Assembly: GCA_021161305.1 (NCBI GenBank)
Contig: JAGHAW010000188.1
Span: 1 to 32,771 of the forward strand
DNA from: Sulfurimonas sp.
GTDB lineage: Bacteria > Campylobacterota > Campylobacteria > Campylobacterales > Sulfurimonadaceae
Length of the DNA: 32,771 nt
Reading direction: 5' to 3'
Shown here: piece by piece, positions 24,347 through 32,438 of the stretch
Numbering within the stretch: position 1 is the stretch's first letter
Layout of the letters: each line of letters begins with the position of its first letter
The notes under the pieces: generated by a model
What the model saw: only the letters and a program-made list of their open reading frames with translations
What the model was told of the DNA's origin: nothing
Database searches by the model: none
Position numbers and translations under genes: made by a program

Positions 24347-25237
24347 ATGCTTGTAGATTTAAAAAATAAAAAATCTTTTGAGATAATTGAGTGGTTTGAA
24401 AAAAGAACTTTTGATGATGGAGAGACTATTGAGATAGAGTTTTTAGAATCTGATATTGAAAGATTTGGTTATAAAGCTTTTGTTGATTTGGCTCAGCTTT
24501 TTTTTATGAAAATGCTTACTCCAGTTACTCTAAAAGAATCTGTCATCTTAAGATTTAAAAAACTAAACTTAGACTCTTCTTTTCATAAAAGTAAAAATTC
24601 TAATGAAAAATATGGTGTTGATAGTGAGTTTTTTCTTCTGGATAAAACGGCACAATTCACTTTTCTCTATCACTACCGAGAAGCATTGAAATTTATAAAT
24701 ATCCAAGGTAGAAAGAGGATTTTAAATCTTGGTATAAACAAAGGTGATGAGTTTAGAGTTATAAAAGAGATGCTTGGGTGTGATGAGTTTGTGGCAAAAG
24801 AGTTTGTGGGAGTTGATTATTCACAATCGGCTATAGAGTATGCCACGGGGCAATTTTCACATACTAAAAGCAGCTTTATATGTCACGATATTAACAAACT
24901 TCAAGAGTTGAACTTGGGAAGATTCGATTTGATTATTTCCATAGGAACTCTGCAAAGTTCAAATATAAAATTTAATGAAATGTTTATGAATTTATATCAA
25001 AATTATTTGGAACAAAATGGAGCAATAATACTTGGTTTTCCAAATTGCAGATGGATTGACGGGGAGATGATATATGGTGCAAAAGCTCCTAACTATGCTT
25101 TTGCTGAGATGAGTTTAGTTCTAAAGGATATACATTTTTGTAAAAAGTATCTTCAACAAAAAAAGTATAGAGTGACTATTACAGGAAAAGATTATCTATT
25201 TTTAACTGCAAGAAAAATTATAACATCCACTTTTTAA
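24347..25237 (+). CDS. Class I SAM-dependent methyltransferase, substrate unknown
   Basis: 296 residues. An N-terminal part of about 110 residues is not recognised. The Rossmann-like domain starts near residue 120 with a worn motif I (RILNLGINKGDE, where D/E-x-G-x-G-x-G is expected), then FVGVDYSQSAIEYATGQF (motif II), FICHDINKL and FDLIISIGTLQSS (motif IV). A late GGAPNYAF-like segment (YGAKAPNYAFAEM) may bind substrate. It ends the upp operon and its last 20 bases overlap the 3' end of convergent asnB. Confidence 0.75.
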   Translation: MLVDLKNKKSFEIIEWFEKRTFDDGETIEIEFLESDIERFGYKAFVDLAQLFFMKMLTPVTLKESVILRFKKLNLDSSFHKSKNSNEKYGVDSEFFLLDKTAQFTFLYHYREALKFINIQGRKRILNLGINKGDEFRVIKEMLGCDEFVAKEFVGVDYSQSAIEYATGQFSHTKSSFICHDINKLQELNLGRFDLIISIGTLQSSNIKFNEMFMNLYQNYLEQNGAIILGFPNCRWIDGEMIYGAKAPNYAFAEMSLVLKDIHFCKKYLQQKKYRVTITGKDYLFLTARKIITSTF

Positions 25238-27017
25238 GCCAAACGCTTAAAGCGTAGAGTCCCCAGACATGATGTTTAAAACTTCCTTTTGAGGCTTGTT
25301 GTATATATTCGTCAAGTTCGGCTCTTTTAAATATTCCAGTCTGCTCATTTACCTCTTTTATCAACTCTATTTTTTTACTATTAATTAGATATTCCATATA
25401 TGGATTTGAAAAGCCTTTTTTCTTTCTTGTTAAAATTTCTTGACTTAGATGGGGTTTCATTATCTCTTTTAGAAGTGATTTTGTAACGCCATCTTCATAT
25501 CTTAAGTGCGGAGCAATCTGGAAGATTTTTTCTGCTAACTTATGGTCTAAAAATGGTGTTCGCGATTCTATAGAGTGAGCCATACTTACACGGTCGAGTT
25601 TAGTTAAAAAATGCTCGGCTTGAAAGAGGTTTAAGTCTATATAGCTATACCAGATACTCTCATCGCTGTGAGATGAGGATTCAAATCTATCTCTGTACGG
25701 TTTTAGATATTTTAACGATTCGTTGTCTTTTACATTTCTTCTCATTAGGTTGTTTTTTTGAAGGTCTGTAAATTTATCGCCAGAGGTGCGAAAGAGCAGA
25801 GTATCATCAAAGATTCGTTTATACCACTCCCACTCACGATTCATAGAGAAGTTTGAATGAAAGTATCTTTTTAGCCAGTTTTTGTGGACTAAGTTTGAAG
25901 CCTGCTCAATGTCAAGATATTCAAAATATTGTCTATAACCTAAAAATAGCTCATCACTTCCCTCTCCACTAAGAACTACTTTGTATCCATCTTTTTTGAT
26001 TTTATCAAAAAGCAGATAGAGAGGAATTGCTGCTGGGTCATTTAGTGGTTCATCAAGAGTATCAAGAACATTCTCAGATGCCAAGATAAAATCATCTTGG
26101 TCTATCTCAACTTGAGTGTTTTTCAGACCTAAAAACTCAGCACTTTTTTTTGCATTTTCCCGCTCATCATATTTTGCAAACTCTTTATAGCCCAAAGTGT
26201 AAGTGGGTAGATTTATTCCCTGTTTTAGTGCATAAACATTTAGAGTTGCACTGTCAATGCCTCCTGAGAGAAGTGATGCCATGGGTACATCAGCATTTAG
26301 ACGCATATTTATAGACTCTTCTAGTAGTTCCTCAAGAGAGTGAATAGCTTCATTTCTATTTGTGATGATATTTGGTTTGGTATCTAGCAGGTCAAAGTAT
26401 CTTTTTACGCTAACTTGTGAATCTTTAAATATCAGATATTCCCCAGCAGAGAGTTTGTTTATCCCTCTAAAAAATGTATGTGGAGGAGTTGGAGCTAAAA
26501 AAGAGAGGTAACTCATAAGAGCATCATTGTTTAACTCTCGTTTGTTTAAAAATAGAGTAAGTGCTTTTATCTCGGAGCTAAAAATAAAACTACTGCCATC
26601 TAGATAAAAGAGTGGTTTTTTACCAAGTCTGTCACGAAAGAGGTAGAGAGTATCAGAATCTACTATGGCAATAGCAAACATTCCACGAAGATGTTGCACA
26701 AAATCAATTCCCCATTTCAGGTAAGAAGCAATAATAACTTCAGAATCACTGTTTGTTTTAAAATCGAAATTTAGCTCTTCTCTTAACTCTTTGAAATTGT
26801 AAATCTCTCCATTAAATGAGAGTAGAATCTTATTATATTTAAGAGGTTGATGTGAACGCTCATGAGTATCCTGTATGCTAAGTCGCTGATGTGCGAAAAA
26901 TAGATTCTCACTCTGAGTGATACCACAATAATCAGGACCTCTATGGGCAAGAAGTGATAAGGCTTTTTTTGCTTTTGTCTCGTCATACTCTCCGATAATT
27001 CCAAAAATACCACACAT
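25218..27017 (-). CDS. asnB: Asparagine synthase (glutamine-hydrolysing)
   Basis: Makes asparagine from aspartate, ATP and glutamine. 599 residues. The amidotransferase nucleophile is Cys2 (MCGIFGIIG), with LAHRGPD and the FNGEIYNF loop; the synthetase half has the PP-loop LLSGGIDSATLN near residue 245 and a VLSGEGSDELFLGY motif. Proteins of this length are also used in surface-polysaccharide or peptide modification, so a biosynthetic role outside asparagine is possible. Its ATG overlaps the stop of the upstream methyltransferase by one base (TAATG). Confidence 0.92.
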   Translation of the reverse strand: MCGIFGIIGEYDETKAKKALSLLAHRGPDYCGITQSENLFFAHQRLSIQDTHERSHQPLKYNKILLSFNGEIYNFKELREELNFDFKTNSDSEVIIASYLKWGIDFVQHLRGMFAIAIVDSDTLYLFRDRLGKKPLFYLDGSSFIFSSEIKALTLFLNKRELNNDALMSYLSFLAPTPPHTFFRGINKLSAGEYLIFKDSQVSVKRYFDLLDTKPNIITNRNEAIHSLEELLEESINMRLNADVPMASLLSGGIDSATLNVYALKQGINLPTYTLGYKEFAKYDERENAKKSAEFLGLKNTQVEIDQDDFILASENVLDTLDEPLNDPAAIPLYLLFDKIKKDGYKVVLSGEGSDELFLGYRQYFEYLDIEQASNLVHKNWLKRYFHSNFSMNREWEWYKRIFDDTLLFRTSGDKFTDLQKNNLMRRNVKDNESLKYLKPYRDRFESSSHSDESIWYSYIDLNLFQAEHFLTKLDRVSMAHSIESRTPFLDHKLAEKIFQIAPHLRYEDGVTKSLLKEIMKPHLSQEILTRKKKGFSNPYMEYLINSKKIELIKEVNEQTGIFKRAELDEYIQQASKGSFKHHVWGLYALSVWLKKWML

Positions 27018-27598
27018 TATCTAAAGAATCCTACCGTAATGTCATCTTCAAGGTATCCATCTTTGAATTCTACTTTTGTAATACCTAAATTTTTTGCAAT
27101 TTTTTTTAGTTGGCATGTGGAAATATAGTTATATGTTTCACTATCTCTCTGCCCATGAAGAATATTAAATATAAAACCCTTTTCACAGGACATAAAACAG
27201 TTTCTTATAAATTGATGAGTTTCAAAATTCTCTAGTACATTCATAGCACCACTGCATATATAATAATCGGCTTGTGGAAGCTCATCTTTGCAAATATCTG
27301 CAATGATAATCTCACAGCCTGTTCTGTCTGAAGCTATGGAGTACATATCTATGAGGGAATCTATACCGATATACTCTTTTGGAAATTTTTTCTTTTTTTG
27401 CATATAGGTGTAGAGGTCACCAAAACCACATCCGGCATCTACGATAGAAAAAGGACTTAAATCTTTTGGTAACATCTCTAAAAGAATATCAAACCTAATC
27501 TCTTGATTTTCTTTAGAAGCCCAGTTTACCCCTTTGGCAGTTGTTCCATGTACCTCTATGGCAGAAGTATAAAATTTTTCACTATCTATGCGTGGCAT
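27017..27598 (-). CDS. Class I SAM-dependent methyltransferase upstream of asnB
   Basis: 193 residues. Motif I is FSIVDAGCGFGDLYTYM, motif II YIGIDSLIDMY, then CEIIIADICKDELPQADYYI, and a FIFNILHGQRDSETYNYIS strand late on. Substrate unknown. I chose ATG 27598, with AGGGA five bases upstream; a longer frame to 27754 runs through the divergent promoter and panE and is rejected. It is in a two-gene operon with asnB. Confidence 0.85.
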   Translation of the reverse strand: MPRIDSEKFYTSAIEVHGTTAKGVNWASKENQEIRFDILLEMLPKDLSPFSIVDAGCGFGDLYTYMQKKKKFPKEYIGIDSLIDMYSIASDRTGCEIIIADICKDELPQADYYICSGAMNVLENFETHQFIRNCFMSCEKGFIFNILHGQRDSETYNYISTCQLKKIAKNLGITKVEFKDGYLEDDITVGFFR

Positions 27599-27617
27599 GA
27601 CTTCCCTTTTTGTAATC

Positions 27618-27631
27618 GTATTATATAATAC
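27618..27631. promoter_or_regulatory. Palindromic shared -10 for divergent methyltransferase/asnB and panE
   Basis: GTATTATATAATAC is a perfect 14-base palindrome in the 54-base divergent gap. TATAAT reads at 27624-27629 (+) and at 27625-27620 (-), giving leaders of about 15-17 bases for both genes. The two polymerase sites overlap and should exclude each other. Confidence 0.6.
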
Positions 27632-27652
27632 TTCTAATAAAAGGTGGTAGAT

Positions 27653-28531
27653 ATGAGAGTAGCAGTTGTAGGTCTTGGTGGAGTTGGTGGTTATATTGGG
27701 GCGTCTTTGGCTAAAACTTCTAATGAGGTTGTCGGTTTTGCAAGAGGTAAACATCTTGATGAGATAAAAAAGAGTGGTCTTAAAATTGTTGAAGATAGTA
27801 GTTCTTGGTATGTGAAAATTGATGCAAGAGAGTTGAGTGAGGCTGATGGCTATTTTGATGTAGTGCTGTTTTGTGTAAAGAGTTATGATTTAAAAAGTTC
27901 TTATGAGGCTATATCTCAGCATATAGATTCAAATAGTGTTCTAATAAGCTTTTCTAACGGTGTATCAAATGGAGATGAACTTAGAAAACTAACTGATTCT
28001 CATGTTCTTGATGGTTGTATTTATATACTTTCTCACATTGAAAAAGCTGGAGTTATTCGTAAAAAAGGTAAAGTCTTTGCAGCTGTTTTTGGTGGGGAAG
28101 CAGACTCAACTAAGCTGCTTTCTCAGATTTTTGATGAGGCAAAACTTCGCACAAAAACTCCGGATGATATAAAAACCGCTATTTGGAAAAAGTTTATTTT
28201 TATCTCTGCTTTTGCAACACTGACGAGTTATTATGATAAAAGTATAGGCTATATCTATGAAAATCATTTTAATGAAGCAGAGACTCTTTTAAAAGAGATA
28301 GCTTCAGTTGCCAGAGCCAAAGGTATTGAGATATTTGATGAGGTAGAAAAAGCTTTGGATGTTGCTTCTAAAGTGCCTTACGATTCTTCAACTTCAATGT
28401 ATTTGGATTTTCAAAATAAAAAACAAACAGAACTAGAAACTCTATGTGGATATATTGTTAAAGAGGCAAAAATCGGTGAAGTTCAAACTCCACTGATGAG
28501 TAAAATCTATATCAAATTACAAACTATTTAA
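27653..28531 (+). CDS. panE: 2-dehydropantoate 2-reductase family protein
   Basis: PanE reduces ketopantoate to pantoate with NADPH for coenzyme A synthesis. 292 residues. The nucleotide fold is VAVVGLGGVGGYIGASLAK, the central helix pair includes IKTAIWKKFIFISAFATLTS (family catalytic lysine and Asn/Ser region) and the end has DSSTSMYLDFQNKKQTELET. ATG 27653 has AAGGTGG five bases upstream; an in-frame GTG at 27644 lies within that ribosome site. The last 15 bases overlap the convergent gene. Related ApbA-family reductases act on other ketoacids, so substrate is probable, not certain. Confidence 0.88.
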   Translation: MRVAVVGLGGVGGYIGASLAKTSNEVVGFARGKHLDEIKKSGLKIVEDSSSWYVKIDARELSEADGYFDVVLFCVKSYDLKSSYEAISQHIDSNSVLISFSNGVSNGDELRKLTDSHVLDGCIYILSHIEKAGVIRKKGKVFAAVFGGEADSTKLLSQIFDEAKLRTKTPDDIKTAIWKKFIFISAFATLTSYYDKSIGYIYENHFNEAETLLKEIASVARAKGIEIFDEVEKALDVASKVPYDSSTSMYLDFQNKKQTELETLCGYIVKEAKIGEVQTPLMSKIYIKLQTI

Positions 28532-28885
28532 AATGCACGGAATATTGCCTGAATTTTTATTTTTATAAAATTTATCTAATTCGTTATTAACTTCTTGGGT
28601 AAATGTTTTAACACTTTGGTTTAGTCTGTTTTGGGCTGAATCGACAAGTTTTTGTTGAGTTTGCTCAACTTCTTTAAACTGATTCATAGTCTTTATAAAA
28701 AACTCTTTATCGTCTGTAAGCAGAACTATATCTTCTTTTGCAATCCATTTTCTTTGAGCCTTACCATCTTTGTTAAACTCAAAAATCACACTGTCACTAT
28801 TTTTTGAGGCTATATACTTAGGCACTTGAAAACCCATAAAACATTTGAGAGGATGGGTTAAATCTCTTTTAATTACATAATACAT
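28517..28885 (-). CDS. Small unknown protein with C-terminal coiled coil
   Basis: 122 residues, no signal peptide. The N-terminal half is beta-rich (YYVIKRDLTHPLKCFMGFQV, then KNSDSVIFEFNKDG and RKWIAKEDIVLL). The C-terminal half is a long polar helix (MNQFKEVEQTQQKLVDSAQN, LNQSVKTFTQEVNNELDKFY) with coiled-coil character. No family recognised. There is no ribosome site before ATG 28885, and TATAAT at 28897-28892 would place the transcript start at or next to the ATG, so the mRNA may be leaderless. Convergent with panE, overlapping by 15 bases. Confidence 0.7.
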   Translation of the reverse strand: MYYVIKRDLTHPLKCFMGFQVPKYIASKNSDSVIFEFNKDGKAQRKWIAKEDIVLLTDDKEFFIKTMNQFKEVEQTQQKLVDSAQNRLNQSVKTFTQEVNNELDKFYKNKNSGNIPCILNSL

Positions 28886-28947
28886 TTTAGAATTATATAG
28901 TAATTTTTATAAGTAATAAGTAATAAGTAAAGATACTATTTGTTAGA

Positions 28948-28962
28948 AGATAATTAATATCT
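28948..28962 (+). promoter_or_regulatory. PerR-box-like palindrome upstream of peroxidase gene
   Basis: AGATAATTAATATCT, with one more matching pair outside, centred about 37 bases before the expected transcript start. It shares about nine of 14 positions with the PerR consensus TTATAAT-N-ATTATAA. Control by peroxide is inferred. Confidence 0.3.
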
Positions 28963-28979
28963 TTTAAGCTTCTAGTAGA

Positions 28980-28985
28980 TATAAT
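28980..28985 (+). promoter_or_regulatory. -10 box for cytochrome c peroxidase
   Basis: TATAAT 26 bases before the ATG at 29012, followed by AAAAAGG as part of the ribosome site. Confidence 0.5.
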
Positions 28986-29011
28986 TCTTTTATCAATAAA
29001 AAGGCAGAAGA

Positions 29012-30025
29012 ATGAAAACTTTAATCTGTGTAGCATTAGCTACAGCGACGCTTAGTGCAGCAAGTTTGGTAGAGACAGCAAAAGAAGCAGGTCTTAAACC
29101 TATCCCTAGTTCAAAAGTTGAACTTATGAAACTAATCGACAATCCAAAGAACCATATTACTGATGAAAAAGTAGAACTTGGTAAAAAACTATATTTTGAT
29201 CCAAGACTATCAAAAAGTGGTCTTATTAGTTGTAATACATGCCATAACTTGGCTGAAGGTGGAGATGATGGTGTAGGTGCAGCGATAGGTCATAAGTGGA
29301 CAGCTAATCCTCATCACTTAAACTCACCGACTGTTTACAATGCAGTCTTTTTTGATGCTCAGTTTTGGGATGGTAGAGATCCAGACTTAGAAGCTCAAGC
29401 ACAGGGTCCTATGCAAGCTGCTCCAGAGATGTCAGCTACAAAAGAACATGTTCAAACAGTAGTAACATCAATGCCTCCATATGTAGCAGAGTTTAAAAAA
29501 GCTTATGGAAAAGATGTAAAGATAACTTTTGAAAAAATCGCTGATACTATCGGTCTGTTTGAGAGAACTTTAGTCACTCCATCTGTTTTTGATGACTACT
29601 TAAATGGCGATGATAAAGCTATGACTTCTGCTCAAAAAGAGGGTCTTAAAACTTTTATAGATAAAGGTTGTGCATCTTGTCATAATGGTATAGCTCTTGG
29701 TCAAAGCATGAACGCTTTTAATATTACAGGAACATATAAGTACCAAAATGTAGGTGACTTTAAAGGTGATGCAAACGGTATGGTAAAAGTATCAACTCTT
29801 AGAAATGTTACTCAAACTGCACCATATTTTCATAATGGTAAAATTTGGAGTCTAAAAGAGGCTATTGTTGAGATGGGTCGTATCCAACTTGGATCTAAAA
29901 TCACAGATAAAGAAGCTGCTTCTATAGAAGAGTTCTTAAAAGCACTTGATGGCAGAAAAACAGATATAATTGTTCCACAGCTTCCAGTTTCTACAGATAA
30001 AACTCCAAAACCAGATTTAAACTAA
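29012..30025 (+). CDS. Periplasmic di-haem cytochrome c peroxidase
   Basis: Reduces hydrogen peroxide to water with electrons from cytochrome c. 337 residues with a signal peptide (MKTLICVALATATLSAAS). The two haem c sites are C74-x2-C77-H78 (SCNTCHNL) and C220-x2-C223-H224 (GCASCHNG); the classical QFWDGRDPDLEAQAQGPM and TLRNVTQTAPYFHNG motifs are present. The mature protein lacks extra haem sites of the MauG or tri-haem types. AGGCAGAAGA precedes the ATG. A terminator hairpin follows. The gene fits peroxide defence in a microaerobic organism. Confidence 0.95.
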   Translation: MKTLICVALATATLSAASLVETAKEAGLKPIPSSKVELMKLIDNPKNHITDEKVELGKKLYFDPRLSKSGLISCNTCHNLAEGGDDGVGAAIGHKWTANPHHLNSPTVYNAVFFDAQFWDGRDPDLEAQAQGPMQAAPEMSATKEHVQTVVTSMPPYVAEFKKAYGKDVKITFEKIADTIGLFERTLVTPSVFDDYLNGDDKAMTSAQKEGLKTFIDKGCASCHNGIALGQSMNAFNITGTYKYQNVGDFKGDANGMVKVSTLRNVTQTAPYFHNGKIWSLKEAIVEMGRIQLGSKITDKEAASIEEFLKALDGRKTDIIVPQLPVSTDKTPKPDLN

Positions 30026-30058
30026 AAGATTTAGCTATTTTAAAATAGCTGGGTCTTT
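30025..30058. terminator. Bidirectional terminator between peroxidase and AMMECR1-like genes
   Basis: AGCTATTTTAAAATAGCT (30033-30050) is an 18-base palindrome. It extends outward through three T-G pairs and AAAGA/TCTTT to 17 pairs, with a T-run after it on the plus strand and A-rich sequence before it. It overlaps the stop codons of both convergent genes. Confidence 0.6.
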
Positions 30059-30385
30059 TTCACTTATAACACCATCTGGTGTTGTAAGCAGTAGTTCTAT
30101 TTCACAACTCAAATACTCCGAAGTTGTTAGTGGAGTAAAGTTTTTATCTTCAAAAGCTGATTTTTTAGCATTTCTTACTATATCTTCAAGCAGAGAGTCT
30201 GAAGCAGATATAGTTTTAGATGAACCTCTTAGTTCATTGTTTATATAAAGATTTACCGTTGTTACAATTTTTTCATTTAAAAGCGGATGTTGGTTTAAAA
30301 GAGCATTTTTGTCTATGGTTCTTTGTGCCTCAAAAACTTCAGCAATGGAATCACGAGCAAGTTGCAGTAAAACAGAACGAGACAT
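30035..30385 (-). CDS. Half-length AMMECR1-like protein
   Basis: 116 residues. The pattern SVLLQLARDSIAEVFE, NELRGSSKTISASDSLLEDI and NAKKSAFEDKNFTPLTTSEY, then EIELLLTTP, follows the N-terminal half of AMMECR1-domain proteins (LLxLARxxI, LRGCIG, NAxxAAFxDPRFxPLxxxEL, IEVSVLT). The usual LRGCIG is LRGSSK here and the second half of the domain is missing; the terminator follows the stop, so nothing is hidden downstream. The role of AMMECR1 proteins is uncertain. AAGGAG lies six bases before the ATG. Last gene of the phosphoesterase-bioB-antiporter run. Confidence 0.65.
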   Translation of the reverse strand: MSRSVLLQLARDSIAEVFEAQRTIDKNALLNQHPLLNEKIVTTVNLYINNELRGSSKTISASDSLLEDIVRNAKKSAFEDKNFTPLTTSEYLSCEIELLLTTPDGVISEKDPAILK

Positions 30386-30410
30386 CTATAACTCCTTTTC
30401 GATTTACTTA

Positions 30411-31580
30411 TTATACCAAAGTTTCTTTTTTTTCTTTTTTCAGCTTATAGTTGTTTATAAGTTTTATGGTAATCATCACACTGATAACCTGAATAAGTGC
30501 AGCCAAAATAAAAGCGTAGTAGTGAAGCGTGTCGATAGAGTTTGCACTAAAGGCGAGTGTTGCCATTGCGATAAGTAGCGTCAGAGGCATAGAGTGACTA
30601 AGCCCCATCAGGATAGAGTCTATAACCCCTAGTGTTTTTATAAAAACAAGAGAGGCAACTACTCTCATAACTATCATGACCATAGCTATTAAAAAAGCTT
30701 TATATATCAGACCATCCATTGAGAGGGCATTTAGATCAAATGAACTTCCAATATGAATAAAAAATATAGGGATTAAAAAACCGAATCCGTAAGATGCCAA
30801 TTTTTCTGGCAGTTCATGTTTATGCTCAAAAAATGTAGGTATAAAGATACCAGCTAAAAATGCTCCAAAGGCAAGTTCAAGTTCTAAGTAGAGCATTGCT
30901 CCAACAAGTAGAAAAAAGATACCCATCGAGAGTCTTATATCTTGTTCTTTGTTGTCTTCGTGTGGCATAAGAAGAAGTGAAACTTTTGGAAACCACCAAA
31001 ATAGTAGTTGGATAGCCCTAAAAAGAAGAAGCATGAAAACTAAAAATAACATAAGAGCAAAGATGGTTTTTAGCAGATTTAGACCAAAGCCTGAACTAAG
31101 TGCTGCTGATGTAAGTGTTAAAAAGCCGATACTTACAACTTCTCCAATACCACCAGCTGTCATAGAAATCTCAAGCCATGGAGTTTTTCCATACTCTTTT
31201 GCCAGAGCTGCCACAAGACCAACGGAGATAAGAGGTAGAAGTACCATAAAGATTTTCCCAAGTTCAAAATAGAGAGAAAAACTAATGGAACACATATATA
31301 AAAAGATTAGGTAAAATACAACTCGTTTCATCAATGTTTTTGGAGTTTTAAGAACTTTTTTGAGGTTAATCTCAGTTCCTGCGATAAACATCAAGTAGAG
31401 AAAACCAAGTTCTGCAACTATTCCAAAAAGATGTTCTTCATGTAAAAAACCGATATATCCAAGAATAGAACCCAAGATAATCTCTATGGGGGTAGTAGGC
31501 AGTTTTAGTAGTTTTGCAAAAAATGGGGAAAATATAATGATAAGAGAGATTGTAATGATTAAAACAACATTATCACTCAT
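30411..31580 (-). CDS. Kef/CPA2-type cation:proton antiporter
   Basis: 389 residues, almost wholly membrane, with about 11-12 spans. The CPA2 features are LPTTPIEIILGSILGYIGFL at the first helices, LGFLYLMFIAGTEINLKKVL, the gated GGIGEVVSIGFLTLTSAALS segment, and LAFGAFLAGIFIP. It lacks the C-terminal TrkA-N nucleotide-binding domain of KefB/KefC, so it is the short form and may exchange Na+ or K+ for protons. The ion is not determined. AGGAAA precedes ATG 31580, nine bases after bioB. Stop is 25 bases before the AMMECR1-like gene. Confidence 0.88.
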   Translation of the reverse strand: MSDNVVLIITISLIIIFSPFFAKLLKLPTTPIEIILGSILGYIGFLHEEHLFGIVAELGFLYLMFIAGTEINLKKVLKTPKTLMKRVVFYLIFLYMCSISFSLYFELGKIFMVLLPLISVGLVAALAKEYGKTPWLEISMTAGGIGEVVSIGFLTLTSAALSSGFGLNLLKTIFALMLFLVFMLLLFRAIQLLFWWFPKVSLLLMPHEDNKEQDIRLSMGIFFLLVGAMLYLELELAFGAFLAGIFIPTFFEHKHELPEKLASYGFGFLIPIFFIHIGSSFDLNALSMDGLIYKAFLIAMVMIVMRVVASLVFIKTLGVIDSILMGLSHSMPLTLLIAMATLAFSANSIDTLHYYAFILAALIQVISVMITIKLINNYKLKKEKKETLV

Positions 31581-31589
31581 GTGAATTTC

Positions 31590-32438
31590 CTAGTTTTTTA
31601 CTTGTTTTGCTACTGTTAGATTTAGAGATTGTAGCATATCTAAATCTTTACTCATAACTCTACCTTTTGTTGTCAGGTAATTTCCTATGACTATGGAGTT
31701 TGCTCCGTAAGAAAAAATCTCGCTCTGTCTATCTCCAAACATCAACTCTCTTCCACCTGCAACCATAATCCTCTGGGCATTTGGCAATCTCTCTCTTGTT
31801 AGTTTTATTAGTTTTAATGCTTCATCTGCAGTAAGAGGATTTGGTTCTAATTCCAGTGCTTCATTATGATGATAGAAGTTGATTGGTACTGATGCAGGAT
31901 TTAGAGATGAGATAGAGTTTAGCATAGAGATTCTATCTTCTTGAGATTCTCCAAGTCCAAAAATCCCACCGGTTAAAAGAGAGAGTCCAGCTTCATTTAC
32001 ATTTTGGCAAGTCTTATATCTTTGGCTCCATGGATGTGTTGTACAGATTTGAGGGTAAAAAGCTTCTGATGTTTCCAAGTTGTGATTATATGCTTTTATA
32101 CCAGAAGCTTTTAAAGTTAGAAGTTGCTCAAGTGTTGCCGTACCGTTACACGCTATAAGTCTAAGTTGTGGAACTTCTTTTGTTAAAATCTCTGCAATAG
32201 AACAGACAAAGTTAAGAATTTTCTCATCAATTCCTTTGTTGGATGTTACCAAACAAAAACCCAAAGCACCGCTCTCTTTTGCTGCAATAGCCTCTTTTAA
32301 AATCTCATCCATAGGTTTTTGTTTATATCGCTCTATATCAGCCTTATATCTTACGCTTTGAGAACAAAATTTACAATCTTCATTACATGTTCCACTGTTT
32401 ATATTACAGATAGAACATAAAAAAATCTCTTTATTCAT
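31590..32438 (-). CDS. bioB: Biotin synthase
   Basis: BioB inserts sulfur into dethiobiotin by radical SAM chemistry. 282 residues, the short form typical of Campylobacterota (E. coli has about 346). The radical SAM triad is C18-x3-C22-x2-C25 (GTCNEDCKFCSQ), and the [2Fe-2S] region includes LIACNGTATLEQL and YPQICTTHPWSQRYKT, then GGIFGLGES. The ATG is directly after the phosphoesterase stop (TAG then ATG), so it is coupled to it. Further biotin genes are not in the window. Confidence 0.94.
   Translation of the reverse strand: MNKEIFLCSICNINSGTCNEDCKFCSQSVRYKADIERYKQKPMDEILKEAIAAKESGALGFCLVTSNKGIDEKILNFVCSIAEILTKEVPQLRLIACNGTATLEQLLTLKASGIKAYNHNLETSEAFYPQICTTHPWSQRYKTCQNVNEAGLSLLTGGIFGLGESQEDRISMLNSISSLNPASVPINFYHHNEALELEPNPLTADEALKLIKLTRERLPNAQRIMVAGGRELMFGDRQSEIFSYGANSIVIGNYLTTKGRVMSKDLDMLQSLNLTVAKQVKN

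Noticed and set aside
27599..27754. N-terminal extension of the methyltransferase to 27754
   Set aside because: It would cross the divergent promoter and the start of panE; AGGGA before ATG 27598 fits better.
28911..28931. Short AAGTAAT tandem repeat upstream of the peroxidase gene
   Set aside because: Three units of a low-complexity AT-rich heptamer; no reason to think it more than chance.
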